From assembly GCA_020025135.1 (NCBI GenBank), contig JAHHSQ010000016.1:1-30344 (forward strand): 30,344 nucleotides of DNA, written 5' to 3'. Both the position numbers and the translations under genes were made by a program. Shown here one piece after another: positions 16,489-23,946 of this stretch. Origin of the DNA: Pectinatus sp. (lineage in GTDB: Bacteria; Bacillota; Negativicutes; Selenomonadales; Selenomonadaceae). Position 1 is the stretch's first letter. The number at the start of each line of letters is the position of its first letter. Below the pieces are notes generated by a model that saw only the letters and a list, made by a program, of their open reading frames with translations, was not told where the DNA came from and searched no databases.

Positions 16489-16962
16489 TAACTTTGCCCC
16501 GGCAAAATAGTAAGCATATAGAAAAATCTGTATGTAGTCATAGCAATATGCCACTAAGAAACTGAATTGCTGGAAAAGCGTAAAGCTAGTTATACCACCA
16601 TATGTAACTGAAAAAAAGTACATACACGGTTGCGAAAGCAGAAAAAAATAACTAGATGACATATGGTTAAATCCTAAATGTCCCAAAATCGCCCATCAGC
16701 AGCGAAACTCCCAATAGGAGAACGTTCAACGACTATTCCTCGTGAGGGAAGTAGACTAGAAGCGATTGCTAGTCGAAGTGGTTTCGCCTAAGTTTTCTCC
16801 CAAAGAAAATATGGATAAGATATAGTCTGTGCTTGGATGAAAATTCAAGCTGCTCCTCATAGAACGGCGAAGATGGTAGCGCTTCTTCGCGAACATTACG
16901 GTGCTCTCTTTAAGCAACTAGTTTTCTCAAACTTCTTGCTCAGACACAAGGAAGCACTTCAG
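16489..16962 (+). ncRNA. Group I intron without ORF (ribozyme), inserted in the phosphoethanolamine transferase gene
   Basis: The intron is 474 nt. The exon 1 end TTTAT pairs with the internal guide GTAAG (16510-16514) through a terminal U-G pair, placing the 5' site after U16488. P2 is GCATAT (16514-16519) with ATATGC (16546-16551). The conserved motifs GTTCAACGACTA (16724-16735) and AAGATATAGTC (16817-16827) form P7, GACTAT with ATAGTC, 6 of 6. P7.2-like: GACTAG (16754-16759) with CTAGTC (16769-16774), suggesting subgroup IA. P8: TTTTCT (16793-16798) with AGAAAA (16804-16809). Near the 3' end, AAGCAC (16952-16957) pairs with GTGCTT (16829-16834) directly after P7, leaving TTCAG with a terminal G at 16962. 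A 7-bp hairpin (16867-16873 with 16884-16890) lies in a long tail. P3 to P6 are not fully assigned. The 5' site could be 1 nt later with the 3' site at 16963. Confidence 0.9.
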
Positions 16963-17625
16963 GCCAATTGTTGCACGGTCCATAAATTTACTAAAATACG
17001 CGATTCCCATGAAGATTTTGGTACTCATGACGGTGCGCTCCTGCCCATCTTAGATAAAGTTCTACAAAAACCAGCTACCAAAAACTTTTATTTAATTCAC
17101 CTCATGGGCGGGCATAGCCTCTATTACGAACGCTATCCCTATGCCTTCGCTAAATTTTCTGCCCAAGATATCCGCGGCAACTACACGCCAGCACAAAAAT
17201 TGGTTATTGCCCAATATAATAATGCCATGTACTACAACGATTACATCGTCACCCAAATCATACACCGTTTTGCTGATAAAGATGCTGTTGTCATCTACAT
17301 GCCAGACCATGGAGAAAGCCTCTATGATAGAGGAAGTCCTCTAGCGGGCCATGTCGAAGAAAATCCCAATCGACTCATGTTAGACATTCCCCTCATCATT
17401 TATGCGTCGCCTAGCTTTAAAAAACATTATCCCCAGAAATGGCATGATATTTGTGCAGCCGTAAATCGCCCTTATATGACAGATGATATGATTGATACTA
17501 TCCTGGATTTAGCCTCCATCAAAACTCCAGAATATCAGGCCCCAAAAAGCCTCATCAACGTTAACTTCGATGCAACGAGACCCCGCATGAACCAAGGTCA
17601 CAATTACCAAAACATCCCCTTATAA
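16963..17625 (+). CDS. Phosphoethanolamine transferase (EptA/CptA type), exon 2
   Basis: Exon 2 continues in the frame of exon 1 as ANCCTVHKFTKIRDSHEDFG, then HDGALLPILDKVL. It supplies the remaining catalytic residues: HLMGGHSLYY, the metal-ligand pair in MPDHGESLYD, and the His of LAGHVEENP. The open frame can be extended upstream to ATG 16837, but that part is intron and has no SD or family similarity. The 220 codons contain no frameshift or stop, so the gene appears maintained rather than decayed. Without splicing, exon 1 would give a protein lacking the Asp-His metal site, which would be inactive. Confidence 0.86.
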   Translation, partial: ANCCTVHKFTKIRDSHEDFGTHDGALLPILDKVLQKPATKNFYLIHLMGGHSLYYERYPYAFAKFSAQDIRGNYTPAQKLVIAQYNNAMYYNDYIVTQIIHRFADKDAVVIYMPDHGESLYDRGSPLAGHVEENPNRLMLDIPLIIYASPSFKKHYPQKWHDICAAVNRPYMTDDMIDTILDLASIKTPEYQAPKSLINVNFDATRPRMNQGHNYQNIPL

Positions 17626-17660
17626 AAAAAGGAAGGCCATCTGGCCTTCCTTTTTATTTT
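17626..17660. terminator. Bidirectional terminator after exon 2
   Basis: A 13-bp stem, AAAAAGGAAGGCC (17626-17638) with GGCCTTCCTTTTT (17643-17655), and an ATCT loop. It serves this gene and the converging TusA-DsrE gene. Confidence 0.92.
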
Positions 17661-17703
17661 CAGCTAATTATCATCTAAAATTTAAGCTACTAACAACAAC
17701 AAA

Positions 17704-18408
17704 TCAAATAAAGAGATTGAGATTGGATTGTTCGGCATCGCCAAGATATGAAGCTATCCCGCCCAATTCTACACCTTCAATCAATTCCTCCTCTTGCACA
17801 CCGAGCATTTCCATCGCCATCGTACAAGCTACCAAGCGAATGCCATGGTGTTTAGCCATTCCCAATAAATCATCAATGCTAGGGACATGTTGTTTCTCCA
17901 TAATTTCCTGCATCTTAGTCATATCGACATTTGTTTTCGAAAGACCCAAAGGCGGACGCTTTTTCAAAAGCAGATTTAATCCCCAAAAAGTGAAAAACAT
18001 TGTCACTGGTTTACCAGAAGCAGCGGCACCATTAGCGATGACAAAAGCAGCCATTGCTTTGTCCAAATCATCGCTAAAAACCAAGACGGTCTTCCGTTCT
18101 GCACAAGCGGTATTTACGCTGGCCTTGCCTTCTTCTTTGCGCACTAAGGCCGTATAAACACCGGCTTTTGCTTTAAAATCCAACAAGCTGTGTCCAGTGC
18201 TGCGGCACCAAGCCTTTAAATCATTGTGAAATCCCTTGTCAGTTGCCATAATTTGTACTACATCATATACCTGTGAGCGAGCAATAGTCGCCCCCAATTG
18301 CATAATCGGTCCTGGACAAGACATACCTACACAATTAATACTTTGCGTAATTTTTACTGTTTCCATTTTCAAACTGCTGCCGCCCAATGTCATAAGATGT
18401 CGATACAC
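17704..18408 (-). CDS. TusA-DsrE2 fusion, sulfur-carrier/sulfurtransferase protein
   Basis: About 234 residues with two domains. The N-terminal TusA-like domain (roughly residues 14-90) has the persulfide Cys in GMSCPGPIMQL, the CPxP signature. The C-terminal DsrE2/DrsE-like domain (about 100-234) starts KTVLVFSDDLDKAMAAFVIANGA and has the conserved Cys in LVACTMAMEMLGV. Proteins of this kind relay sulfane sulfur; the same domains follow a CoA-disulfide reductase in some anaerobes. No sulfur gene adjoins it, so its partner is unknown. The start is GTG 18408, 7 nt after AGGAGG; the GTG at 18414 is too close to the SD. Confidence 0.85.
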   Translation of the reverse strand: MYRHLMTLGGSSLKMETVKITQSINCVGMSCPGPIMQLGATIARSQVYDVVQIMATDKGFHNDLKAWCRSTGHSLLDFKAKAGVYTALVRKEEGKASVNTACAERKTVLVFSDDLDKAMAAFVIANGAAASGKPVTMFFTFWGLNLLLKKRPPLGLSKTNVDMTKMQEIMEKQHVPSIDDLLGMAKHHGIRLVACTMAMEMLGVQEEELIEGVELGGIASYLGDAEQSNLNLFI

Positions 18409-18429
18409 TAGCACACCTCCTATGACATC

Positions 18430-18459
18430 TAGCTGGTATACTTCGATACCTGGTAGCTA
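18430..18459. repeat. Bipartite inverted repeat upstream of the TusA-DsrE gene
   Basis: On the plus strand: TAGCT (18430-18434) pairs with AGCTA (18455-18459), and the inner GGTAT (18435-18439) with ATACC (18446-18450), leaving a one-sided TGGT bulge. It lies 10-40 nt upstream of the SD, so it could be an operator or a leader hairpin. No regulator is identified. Confidence 0.5.
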
Positions 18460-18514
18460 CTCCCTTCTATAAATTAGATGATTTATTTCAATGTATTAAA
18501 TTTTCCTTAAAAAA

Positions 18515-19822
18515 TTATTTTTCTGGCAACACTTCTATACGTGGCTTACTGCCTTCAGTAATACAGTTTTCTTCAATAATAACGCGTCTTTTCTCTGTTG
18601 ATTTCGGAATTTCATACATAATATCCAACATGACATCCTCTAAAATTCCCTTTAAACCACGCGCTCCCGTCTTCCGCTTGATGGCCTTATCAGCAATGGC
18701 CAATAAAGCTTCCTCAGTAAACTCTAATTCAATATTATCAACGCGCATCAATTCTGCATATTGCTTTGTCGGCGCATTTTTGGGTTCAGTGAGGATGCGC
18801 AACAGTGCTTCTTTGTCCAGCGTTTCTAACGTACAAATAATTGGTAATCTGCCAACAACTTCTGGAATAATGCCAAATTGAATCAAATCCTCTGGTGCTA
18901 CCTGACTAATCAAACGGTCATAGCGACTAGTTTCTTCTTCGGTTTTAGTTATCTTCGCCCCAAAACCGATAGGGGATTCATTTTTATGCAATCTCTTTTC
19001 AATGATATCTTCTAAGCCAACAAAAGCACCACCAACAATAAAGAGAATATTAGTAGTATTTACTTTGATAGTAGGGGCCTCGGGATGCTTGCGCTGTCCT
19101 CGAGCCGTAAATTCCACCACATTTCCCTCTAACATCTTCAACAAAGCCTGCTGAACACCTTCATGCCCAGGGTCTGCCGTAATAGATTGATTAGGCCCAG
19201 ATTTGCGGGCAATTTTATCAAATTCGTCTAAATAAATGATGCCATGCTCCGTCTTATCAATATTTTTATCAGCGGCATAATATAAATTGCGCACCGCCAC
19301 TTCAACATCAGCCCCGACAAACCCAGCTTCTGTCAAACTAGAAGCATCTGTAACAGCGAAGGGGACATCTAATAATTTGGAGAGATGCATTAACATCGCC
19401 GTTTTCCCTGACCCAGAAGGGCCAATCATCACAACATTGGATTTTTCTATTTCTAATCCATCGCGATTGGGCTGTGACAAACACATCATGCGTTTATAGT
19501 GATTATAAACTGCTACGGACAATATCTTCTTCGCCCGTTCCTGATTAATAATGTATTGGTCCAAATACTGTTTAATGATATGTGGCTTAATTTTTGCGAT
19601 TACTTTGCCAATATCCTTGAGAAAATCGGTCTTGACATGCTTTCTATTTTCTTCTTCTATCTCGGTAATGACCTGATAAATATTTTTCAAACAACGATTG
19701 CACATGGAAAAACCCGTTTCTGGGTCCATGATAGGCATATCCAATTCATTTCTTATTGCTATATCGCGGTTACAAAAATGGCAAACGCGATGCATTACTT
19801 TCTCTTCATTTGATTGTTCCAT
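18515..19822 (-). CDS. clpX: ClpX-like AAA+ protease ATPase subunit (divergent)
   Basis: 435 residues with the ClpX layout. The N-terminal zinc domain has C14, C17, C41, C44. Walker A is GPSGSGKT (134-141) and Walker B IIYLDEFDK. An RKH loop (244-246), IGF loop (285-287, the ClpP contact) and sensor-2 GARGLKGILEDVMLDIMYEIP follow. Deviations from standard ClpX are the pore loop GFVG instead of GYVG (167-170), DEFD instead of DEID, SITADPGHEG instead of the usual SITRDVSGEG, and a divergent zinc-domain sequence. No clpP or tig is adjacent. It may be the only ClpX or a specialised paralog. The start is ATG 19822 after AGAAGGT; an in-frame upstream extension to 19894 has no SD and crosses the promoter. 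Confidence 0.88.
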   Translation of the reverse strand: MEQSNEEKVMHRVCHFCNRDIAIRNELDMPIMDPETGFSMCNRCLKNIYQVITEIEEENRKHVKTDFLKDIGKVIAKIKPHIIKQYLDQYIINQERAKKILSVAVYNHYKRMMCLSQPNRDGLEIEKSNVVMIGPSGSGKTAMLMHLSKLLDVPFAVTDASSLTEAGFVGADVEVAVRNLYYAADKNIDKTEHGIIYLDEFDKIARKSGPNQSITADPGHEGVQQALLKMLEGNVVEFTARGQRKHPEAPTIKVNTTNILFIVGGAFVGLEDIIEKRLHKNESPIGFGAKITKTEEETSRYDRLISQVAPEDLIQFGIIPEVVGRLPIICTLETLDKEALLRILTEPKNAPTKQYAELMRVDNIELEFTEEALLAIADKAIKRKTGARGLKGILEDVMLDIMYEIPKSTEKRRVIIEENCITEGSKPRIEVLPEK

Positions 19823-19862
19823 ACAACTACCTTCTTTCTCTGCCCTTAAAGCTACACTTATT

Positions 19863-19871
19863 ATTTTAACA
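19863..19871 (-). promoter_or_regulatory. Extended -10 promoter of clpX
   Basis: The minus strand reads TGTTAAAAT, about 40 bp before ATG 19822. TTGCTA lies further upstream, but the spacing is long. Confidence 0.4.
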
Positions 19872-20014
19872 TACTGTATTTTTTTTACTAGCAAATAATT
19901 CCTTTATCCGCTGGCTATATTCCTTTATAGCGCTACAAAAAAGATTCTGAGAAAAAGCTCTTCTACCAATCTTCTTATATTGATACTATTTTACTAATAT
20001 ATAACTTTTTTTCA

Positions 20015-20066
20015 CCAAAAACAATAGGGCAAACTCCTACCGCCTGCTGACGGCATTCATTTGCCC
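20015..20066 (-). terminator. Terminator of the ruvB-queH transcript
   Basis: On the minus strand GGGCAAA (20066-20060) pairs with TTTGCCC (20033-20027), enclosing a smaller CCG/CGG hairpin, followed by TATTGTTTTT. The stretch 19895-20014 holds only the clpX promoter region and A/T-rich sequence. Confidence 0.8.
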
Positions 20067-20084
20067 CTTTACAAATCACATTTT

Positions 20085-20702
20085 TTAGCCCTGCAGAGCC
20101 CTTCTCTCCTGCAACCATTTTTTTACTTTTTTCTTGTGTTCCTTTTTCCAGCGATTACTATATCGCTCTTCTTCACTAAAAATACATCCACAATATGGTT
20201 GTCTATAAAGCTCTAAGGTCTGACAAATTTCCACGCCTTCGTCCCAACCTTCTCGAAAATCTTCGTAATAAAACTCGACACCGACCTTTTGGGCTAGTTG
20301 TTCGCCAATTTTTTTAATAAAGGCATGCTGTTGATAAGGACTAACCAATAGACTACTCGTAAAAGCCTTAAAATTGTGTTCTTTAGCAAATACAGCCGCC
20401 TGATGCAAGCGCCAAGTATAGCACATCTGACAACGTGGTTTATGCTCTAAATCTTCTGGCATTTGCTCGGCAGCTAGTGCCTTTTGCAAAAAGGTACGTA
20501 AAACATATTGCTTATCGACATAAATCGGCATTTTTTCTTTTGCAGCAAACTCTTCTGCCGTTTCTAGTCGCCTTTTAAATTCTTTATAGGGATGAATATT
20601 AGGGTTAAAAAAATATCCACTTACCCGATATCCTTCTTCCCGCAATTTTTTTAATGGGTAACAAGAACAAGGTCCACAACACATGTGGAGTAAAATATCC
20701 AA
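20085..20702 (-). CDS. queH: Epoxyqueuosine reductase QueH
   Basis: 205 residues of the former DUF208 family. It opens MDILLHMCCGPCSCYPLKKL with the adjacent Cys pair and CxxC, followed by FFNPNIHPYKEFKRRLE. Later come the RCQMCYTWRL and QPYCGCIFSEEER Cys motifs. QueH reduces epoxyqueuosine to queuosine in tRNA and is the oxygen-independent-lineage alternative to QueG. Its ATG follows the ruvB stop by 2 bp, so the two are co-transcribed. Confidence 0.94.
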   Translation of the reverse strand: MDILLHMCCGPCSCYPLKKLREEGYRVSGYFFNPNIHPYKEFKRRLETAEEFAAKEKMPIYVDKQYVLRTFLQKALAAEQMPEDLEHKPRCQMCYTWRLHQAAVFAKEHNFKAFTSSLLVSPYQQHAFIKKIGEQLAQKVGVEFYYEDFREGWDEGVEICQTLELYRQPYCGCIFSEEERYSNRWKKEHKKKVKKWLQERRALQG

Positions 20703-20704
20703 GG

Positions 20705-21700
20705 CTACTCTCCCTCCATCTTTTCCAGATGCTCATAACCTAACTTAGTCAAAACCCGCCCACGCGGTGTTCTGTTGATAAAACCGAGTTGCATTAAATA
20801 GGGTTCATAAACATCTTCTATCGTATCTCTTTCTTCACTAATGGCTGCAGCCAAAGTTTCCACTCCTACTGGCCCACCATTGAATTTCTGGGCGATAGTT
20901 TTCAACATCCGTCTATCTAAATTATCTAAACCAGCGTCATCAACTTCTAACAATGCTAATGAATTATCGGCAATTCTATCTGTAATGATACCATCACCCT
21001 TAATTTGGGCAAAATCGCGCACTCTTTTGAGTAGGCGGTTGGCAATGCGCGGTGTGCCTCGAGAGCGACGCGCAATTTCCATCGCTCCATAATCATCAAT
21101 GGCAATATCTAAAATTTCGGCCGAACGCCGAATAATATAAACTAGTTCCTCTGGCTTATAATATTCTAAACGCGAAATAATGCCAAAACGGTCGCGCAAG
21201 GGCGAAGTCAAAGCTCCTGCTTTAGTGGTCGCGCCAATCAAAGTAAAAGGCGCGATATCTAAGCGTAAAGAACGTGCAGCTGGCCCTTTACCAATAACGA
21301 TATCCAAGGCATAATCTTCCATGGCAGAATACAGAACTTCTTCTACATTGCGAGAGAGCCGATGAATTTCATCGATAAACAACACATCTTTATCGGTCAA
21401 ATTCGTCAACAAGGCCGCTAAATCGCCCTGCCTTTCAATAGCTGGACCTGACGTGACACGCAAATTAACGCCCAATTCGTTAGCAATAATAGAGGCTAAA
21501 GTCGTTTTGCCCAAACCAGGTGGGCCATATAAGAGCACATGGTCTAAGGCCTCTTTTCTCGATACAGCAGCTTTAATAAAAACCGATAAATTATTTTTTA
21601 CCTTTTCTTGACCGATGTATTCACGTAAATACTTAGGGCGCAGATTGTATTGCCAAGTATCTGTGCCAGTTTCTTCACCAGATATAATACGTTCCTCCAA
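20705..21700 (-). CDS. ruvB: Holliday junction branch migration DNA helicase RuvB
   Basis: 331 residues, the standard RuvB length. N-terminal LRPKYLREYIGQ, Walker A YGPPGLGKTTLA, Walker B FIDEIHRLSRN, sensor 1 IGATTKAGALTSPLRDRFG and the C-terminal winged helix ending NRTPRGRVLT are all present. It drives branch migration with RuvA during recombination repair. Neither ruvA nor ruvC is next to it, unlike the common ruvCAB order. The start is TTG 21700, 8 nt after AGGTAGGA. Confidence 0.96.
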   Translation of the reverse strand: MEERIISGEETGTDTWQYNLRPKYLREYIGQEKVKNNLSVFIKAAVSRKEALDHVLLYGPPGLGKTTLASIIANELGVNLRVTSGPAIERQGDLAALLTNLTDKDVLFIDEIHRLSRNVEEVLYSAMEDYALDIVIGKGPAARSLRLDIAPFTLIGATTKAGALTSPLRDRFGIISRLEYYKPEELVYIIRRSAEILDIAIDDYGAMEIARRSRGTPRIANRLLKRVRDFAQIKGDGIITDRIADNSLALLEVDDAGLDNLDRRMLKTIAQKFNGGPVGVETLAAAISEERDTIEDVYEPYLMQLGFINRTPRGRVLTKLGYEHLEKMEGE

Positions 21701-21761
21701 ATTTATTCCTACCTTTTAAAAACTAAGGCGAAAATACCAATGTACTCTCGCCTCAAGTAAA

Positions 21762-22787
21762 TTATCTATTTTTTTCTTGTAATTTTGCCTTCTCCACATC
21801 CGCTTTCTTTTTTTCCAAACTAGACCCCAAAAAACTACGTCCAAAAGTTTTAATCGTACAATAAAAGCCGATGAGAAAAGGTATATATTCAGCAAAAAGT
21901 CGCCAAACGACAGCAATAACCCCGACTGTTCCCACTGGAGCCATCGATTGAAAGAGGATGACAAAACCTCCTTCAGCAAAACCTGAACCACCTGGTGTGG
22001 GCGAAAAATAAAGCAACAGATTAAGCAATATCATACGCCCTAACACCAAAGACCAATTAATACTGGCCCCCAATCCTACCAAGAGACAGGGTACCACAGA
22101 ATACAACGAAAGCAAACTCAGTCCAGATAAAACGAAAACCTTCAACATATCTAATGGAGAAGAGACTAACAGGAATATCGCACTTTTGTTATCACGATAA
22201 AAGCGCAAAATCGCCCTTCCCTTTTTGGGAGAAAATCGCTTGACAATAAAAATAATTAACTGGTCAAAATAACCCTTAATAATCACAAAAATCAAAAAAC
22301 CTAAAGCCAAAACCATGGCAATAAAAAACACTAATAGCGATATATTCGACACCCACGGAACAACCCCAGCATCGAATAGCAAGATAAACGGCATGCAAAG
22401 AAAAAGAAAAATAATAGAAACCAAAGTTCTGACAACTACAATCACCGTCGCCTTGCCGATAGGAATTTTCGCATGGCGCAAAAACATGACCTGAGCAACT
22501 GCCCCACCGGAAAAGCCTGGCGTCAAAAGTGCCAAAAAATAGTTACCAAATACTACCTTCGCCGCATTAGAGTAAGAAATCTTTTCGTGAGAGATATGAA
22601 TGAGTTCAAATAAGCGCATTCCATCCAAAAAAAGACCTAAGGCCACGCAAAAAATAGCTGCCGCTATCGACCATGGTTTAAAGGCGAGAAGATGGCGAAA
22701 GGTGCTAATATCCACCGTATAATAAATGGCACAGCAGGAGATAACTATAACCAATAATATCAATAAAATTAACCTTTTATAAAACAT
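21762..22787 (-). CDS. Flippase-like / lysylphosphatidylglycerol synthase TM-region family protein (UPF0104)
   Basis: 341 residues with about eight membrane segments and the family signatures LTPGFSGGAVAQ near residue 95 and SPTPGGSGFAEGGF in the C-terminal half. This is the membrane part of the AglD/MprF-like family without the catalytic domain, so lipid or polyprenyl-glycan translocation is a general guess. It lies 69 bp after minE and 61 bp before ruvB on the same strand. The ATG has a poor SD (AGGGAG is 16 nt away). Confidence 0.82.
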   Translation of the reverse strand: MFYKRLILLILLVIVISCCAIYYTVDISTFRHLLAFKPWSIAAAIFCVALGLFLDGMRLFELIHISHEKISYSNAAKVVFGNYFLALLTPGFSGGAVAQVMFLRHAKIPIGKATVIVVVRTLVSIIFLFLCMPFILLFDAGVVPWVSNISLLVFFIAMVLALGFLIFVIIKGYFDQLIIFIVKRFSPKKGRAILRFYRDNKSAIFLLVSSPLDMLKVFVLSGLSLLSLYSVVPCLLVGLGASINWSLVLGRMILLNLLLYFSPTPGGSGFAEGGFVILFQSMAPVGTVGVIAVVWRLFAEYIPFLIGFYCTIKTFGRSFLGSSLEKKKADVEKAKLQEKNR

Positions 22788-22856
22788 GGATTTCTGCCAA
22801 TATCTCCCTGCACTAGGTACATATCCGCAGTATTTTCACCTCGCCTTTCTCTAAAC

Positions 22857-23147
22857 TCAACGATGTTCTCTCCGCCGCGAAGAACCAGATTTTATGCGCA
22901 TAACTGGAATATTCGCTAACAAAGCGACGGAATTATCATCGTTGGAAAGACTTATTTCCACATCTCTTTGGTTGATATCCATATAACTAGAAATCACCTT
23001 GATGATGTCATCTTTGATATGGTCAATTACCTCTGGAGAAACATTTGCCCTATCATGAATTAAAACCACACGCAGTCTATCCTTAGCAATTTTCCCTGAA
23101 GCCTTTTTTTCTTCTCGTCCGAATAATTTTAAAACTGCTTTCAGCAT
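22857..23147 (-). CDS. minE: Cell division topological specificity factor MinE
   Basis: 96 residues. The N-terminal membrane-targeting helix MLKAVLKLFG is followed by the MinD-contact segment (RLRVVLIHDRANVSPEVIDHI) and the dimerisation domain. MinE stimulates MinD ATPase activity and drives pole-to-pole oscillation. It is third in minCDE, 10 bp after the minD stop, with the SD GGGGGAG before the ATG. Confidence 0.95.
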   Translation of the reverse strand: MLKAVLKLFGREEKKASGKIAKDRLRVVLIHDRANVSPEVIDHIKDDIIKVISSYMDINQRDVEISLSNDDNSVALLANIPVMRIKSGSSRRREHR

Positions 23148-23157
23148 AGTCTCCCCC

Positions 23158-23946
23158 TCATATATGCAACATTCTCTTCAACCGATGCAAAAAACCATCC
23201 TTTTTCAACTCTAAAAAGGGAATTTGCTCCCCGCAAATACGTCCCACAATATTTACGTACGCCTGACCGGCAAGAGATTTATTGTTTAAAATAACTGGTT
23301 CACCCCTATTTGTCGAGGTAACCACCAATTCATCATCGGGAATTTGCCCGAGACATTCAATCGCTAAAATATCGTTGATATCATTCATATCCAACATATC
23401 GCCACTTTCCACCATATGGGGGCGAATACGATTGACTAACAATTTGATATGTACTTTATCGGCGCGATTCAATTCACCAATAATTTTATCAGCATCACGC
23501 ACCGCTGAAACTTCCGGCATCGTCACCACAATAGCATGGTCGGCAGCAGCAATGGCAGTTTGGAATCCCTGTTCAATGCCTGCTGGACAATCAATGATGA
23601 TGTAATCAAATTCGCCACGCATTTCCGTACATAAATCTACTAGTTGCTCACCAGTAACAGCTGATTTATCGCGAATCTGTGAAGTCGGAAGCAAAAACAG
23701 ATTGGAAAACTTCTTATGTCGCACCAAAGCCTTGCGGTATGGTACCTTCTTTGTAGTTACGTCAATTAAATCATAAAGAATTCTATTTTCCAAGCCGAGA
23801 ATTAAATCTAAGTTACGCAGACCAGTATCTGTGTCAATGAGCGCCACCTTATAGCCACGTTGGGCCAAACCAACCCCAATATTAGCTGTCGTCGTGGTTT
23901 TTCCCACGCCACCCTTACCAGATGTTACAACAATAACTTCACTCAT
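23158..23946 (-). CDS. minD: Septum site-determining ATPase MinD
   Basis: 262 residues. The deviant Walker A is TSGKGGVGKTTTTANIG. The switch regions IDTDTGLRNLDLILGLENR and DYIIIDCPAGIEQG fit MinD rather than ParA. The C-terminal amphipathic membrane helix is GFLHRLKRMLHI. It recruits MinC and MinE to the membrane in an ATP-dependent way. The ATG overlaps the minC stop by 8 nt. Confidence 0.97.
   Translation of the reverse strand: MSEVIVVTSGKGGVGKTTTTANIGVGLAQRGYKVALIDTDTGLRNLDLILGLENRILYDLIDVTTKKVPYRKALVRHKKFSNLFLLPTSQIRDKSAVTGEQLVDLCTEMRGEFDYIIIDCPAGIEQGFQTAIAAADHAIVVTMPEVSAVRDADKIIGELNRADKVHIKLLVNRIRPHMVESGDMLDMNDINDILAIECLGQIPDDELVVTSTNRGEPVILNNKSLAGQAYVNIVGRICGEQIPFLELKKDGFLHRLKRMLHI

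Noticed and set aside
16489..16962. Group II intron or simple insertion sequence
   Set aside because: No domain V-type hairpin or GUGYG-like 5' end is seen, no reverse transcriptase or transposase frame lies inside, and the P7 motifs are those of group I.
16837..16962. Separate gene starting at ATG 16837
   Set aside because: This part has no SD, reads through the intron 3' region and bears no similarity to the transferase family; only the sequence from about 16963 does.
15451..17625. Pseudogene: transferase broken by a stop codon into two ORFs
   Set aside because: The interruption has exact group I intron structure and removing it restores one frame with all active-site motifs, so decay is the weaker reading.
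17717..18157. 146-codon open frame opposite the TusA-DsrE gene
   Set aside because: Antisense shadow; the minus-strand protein has clear domains.
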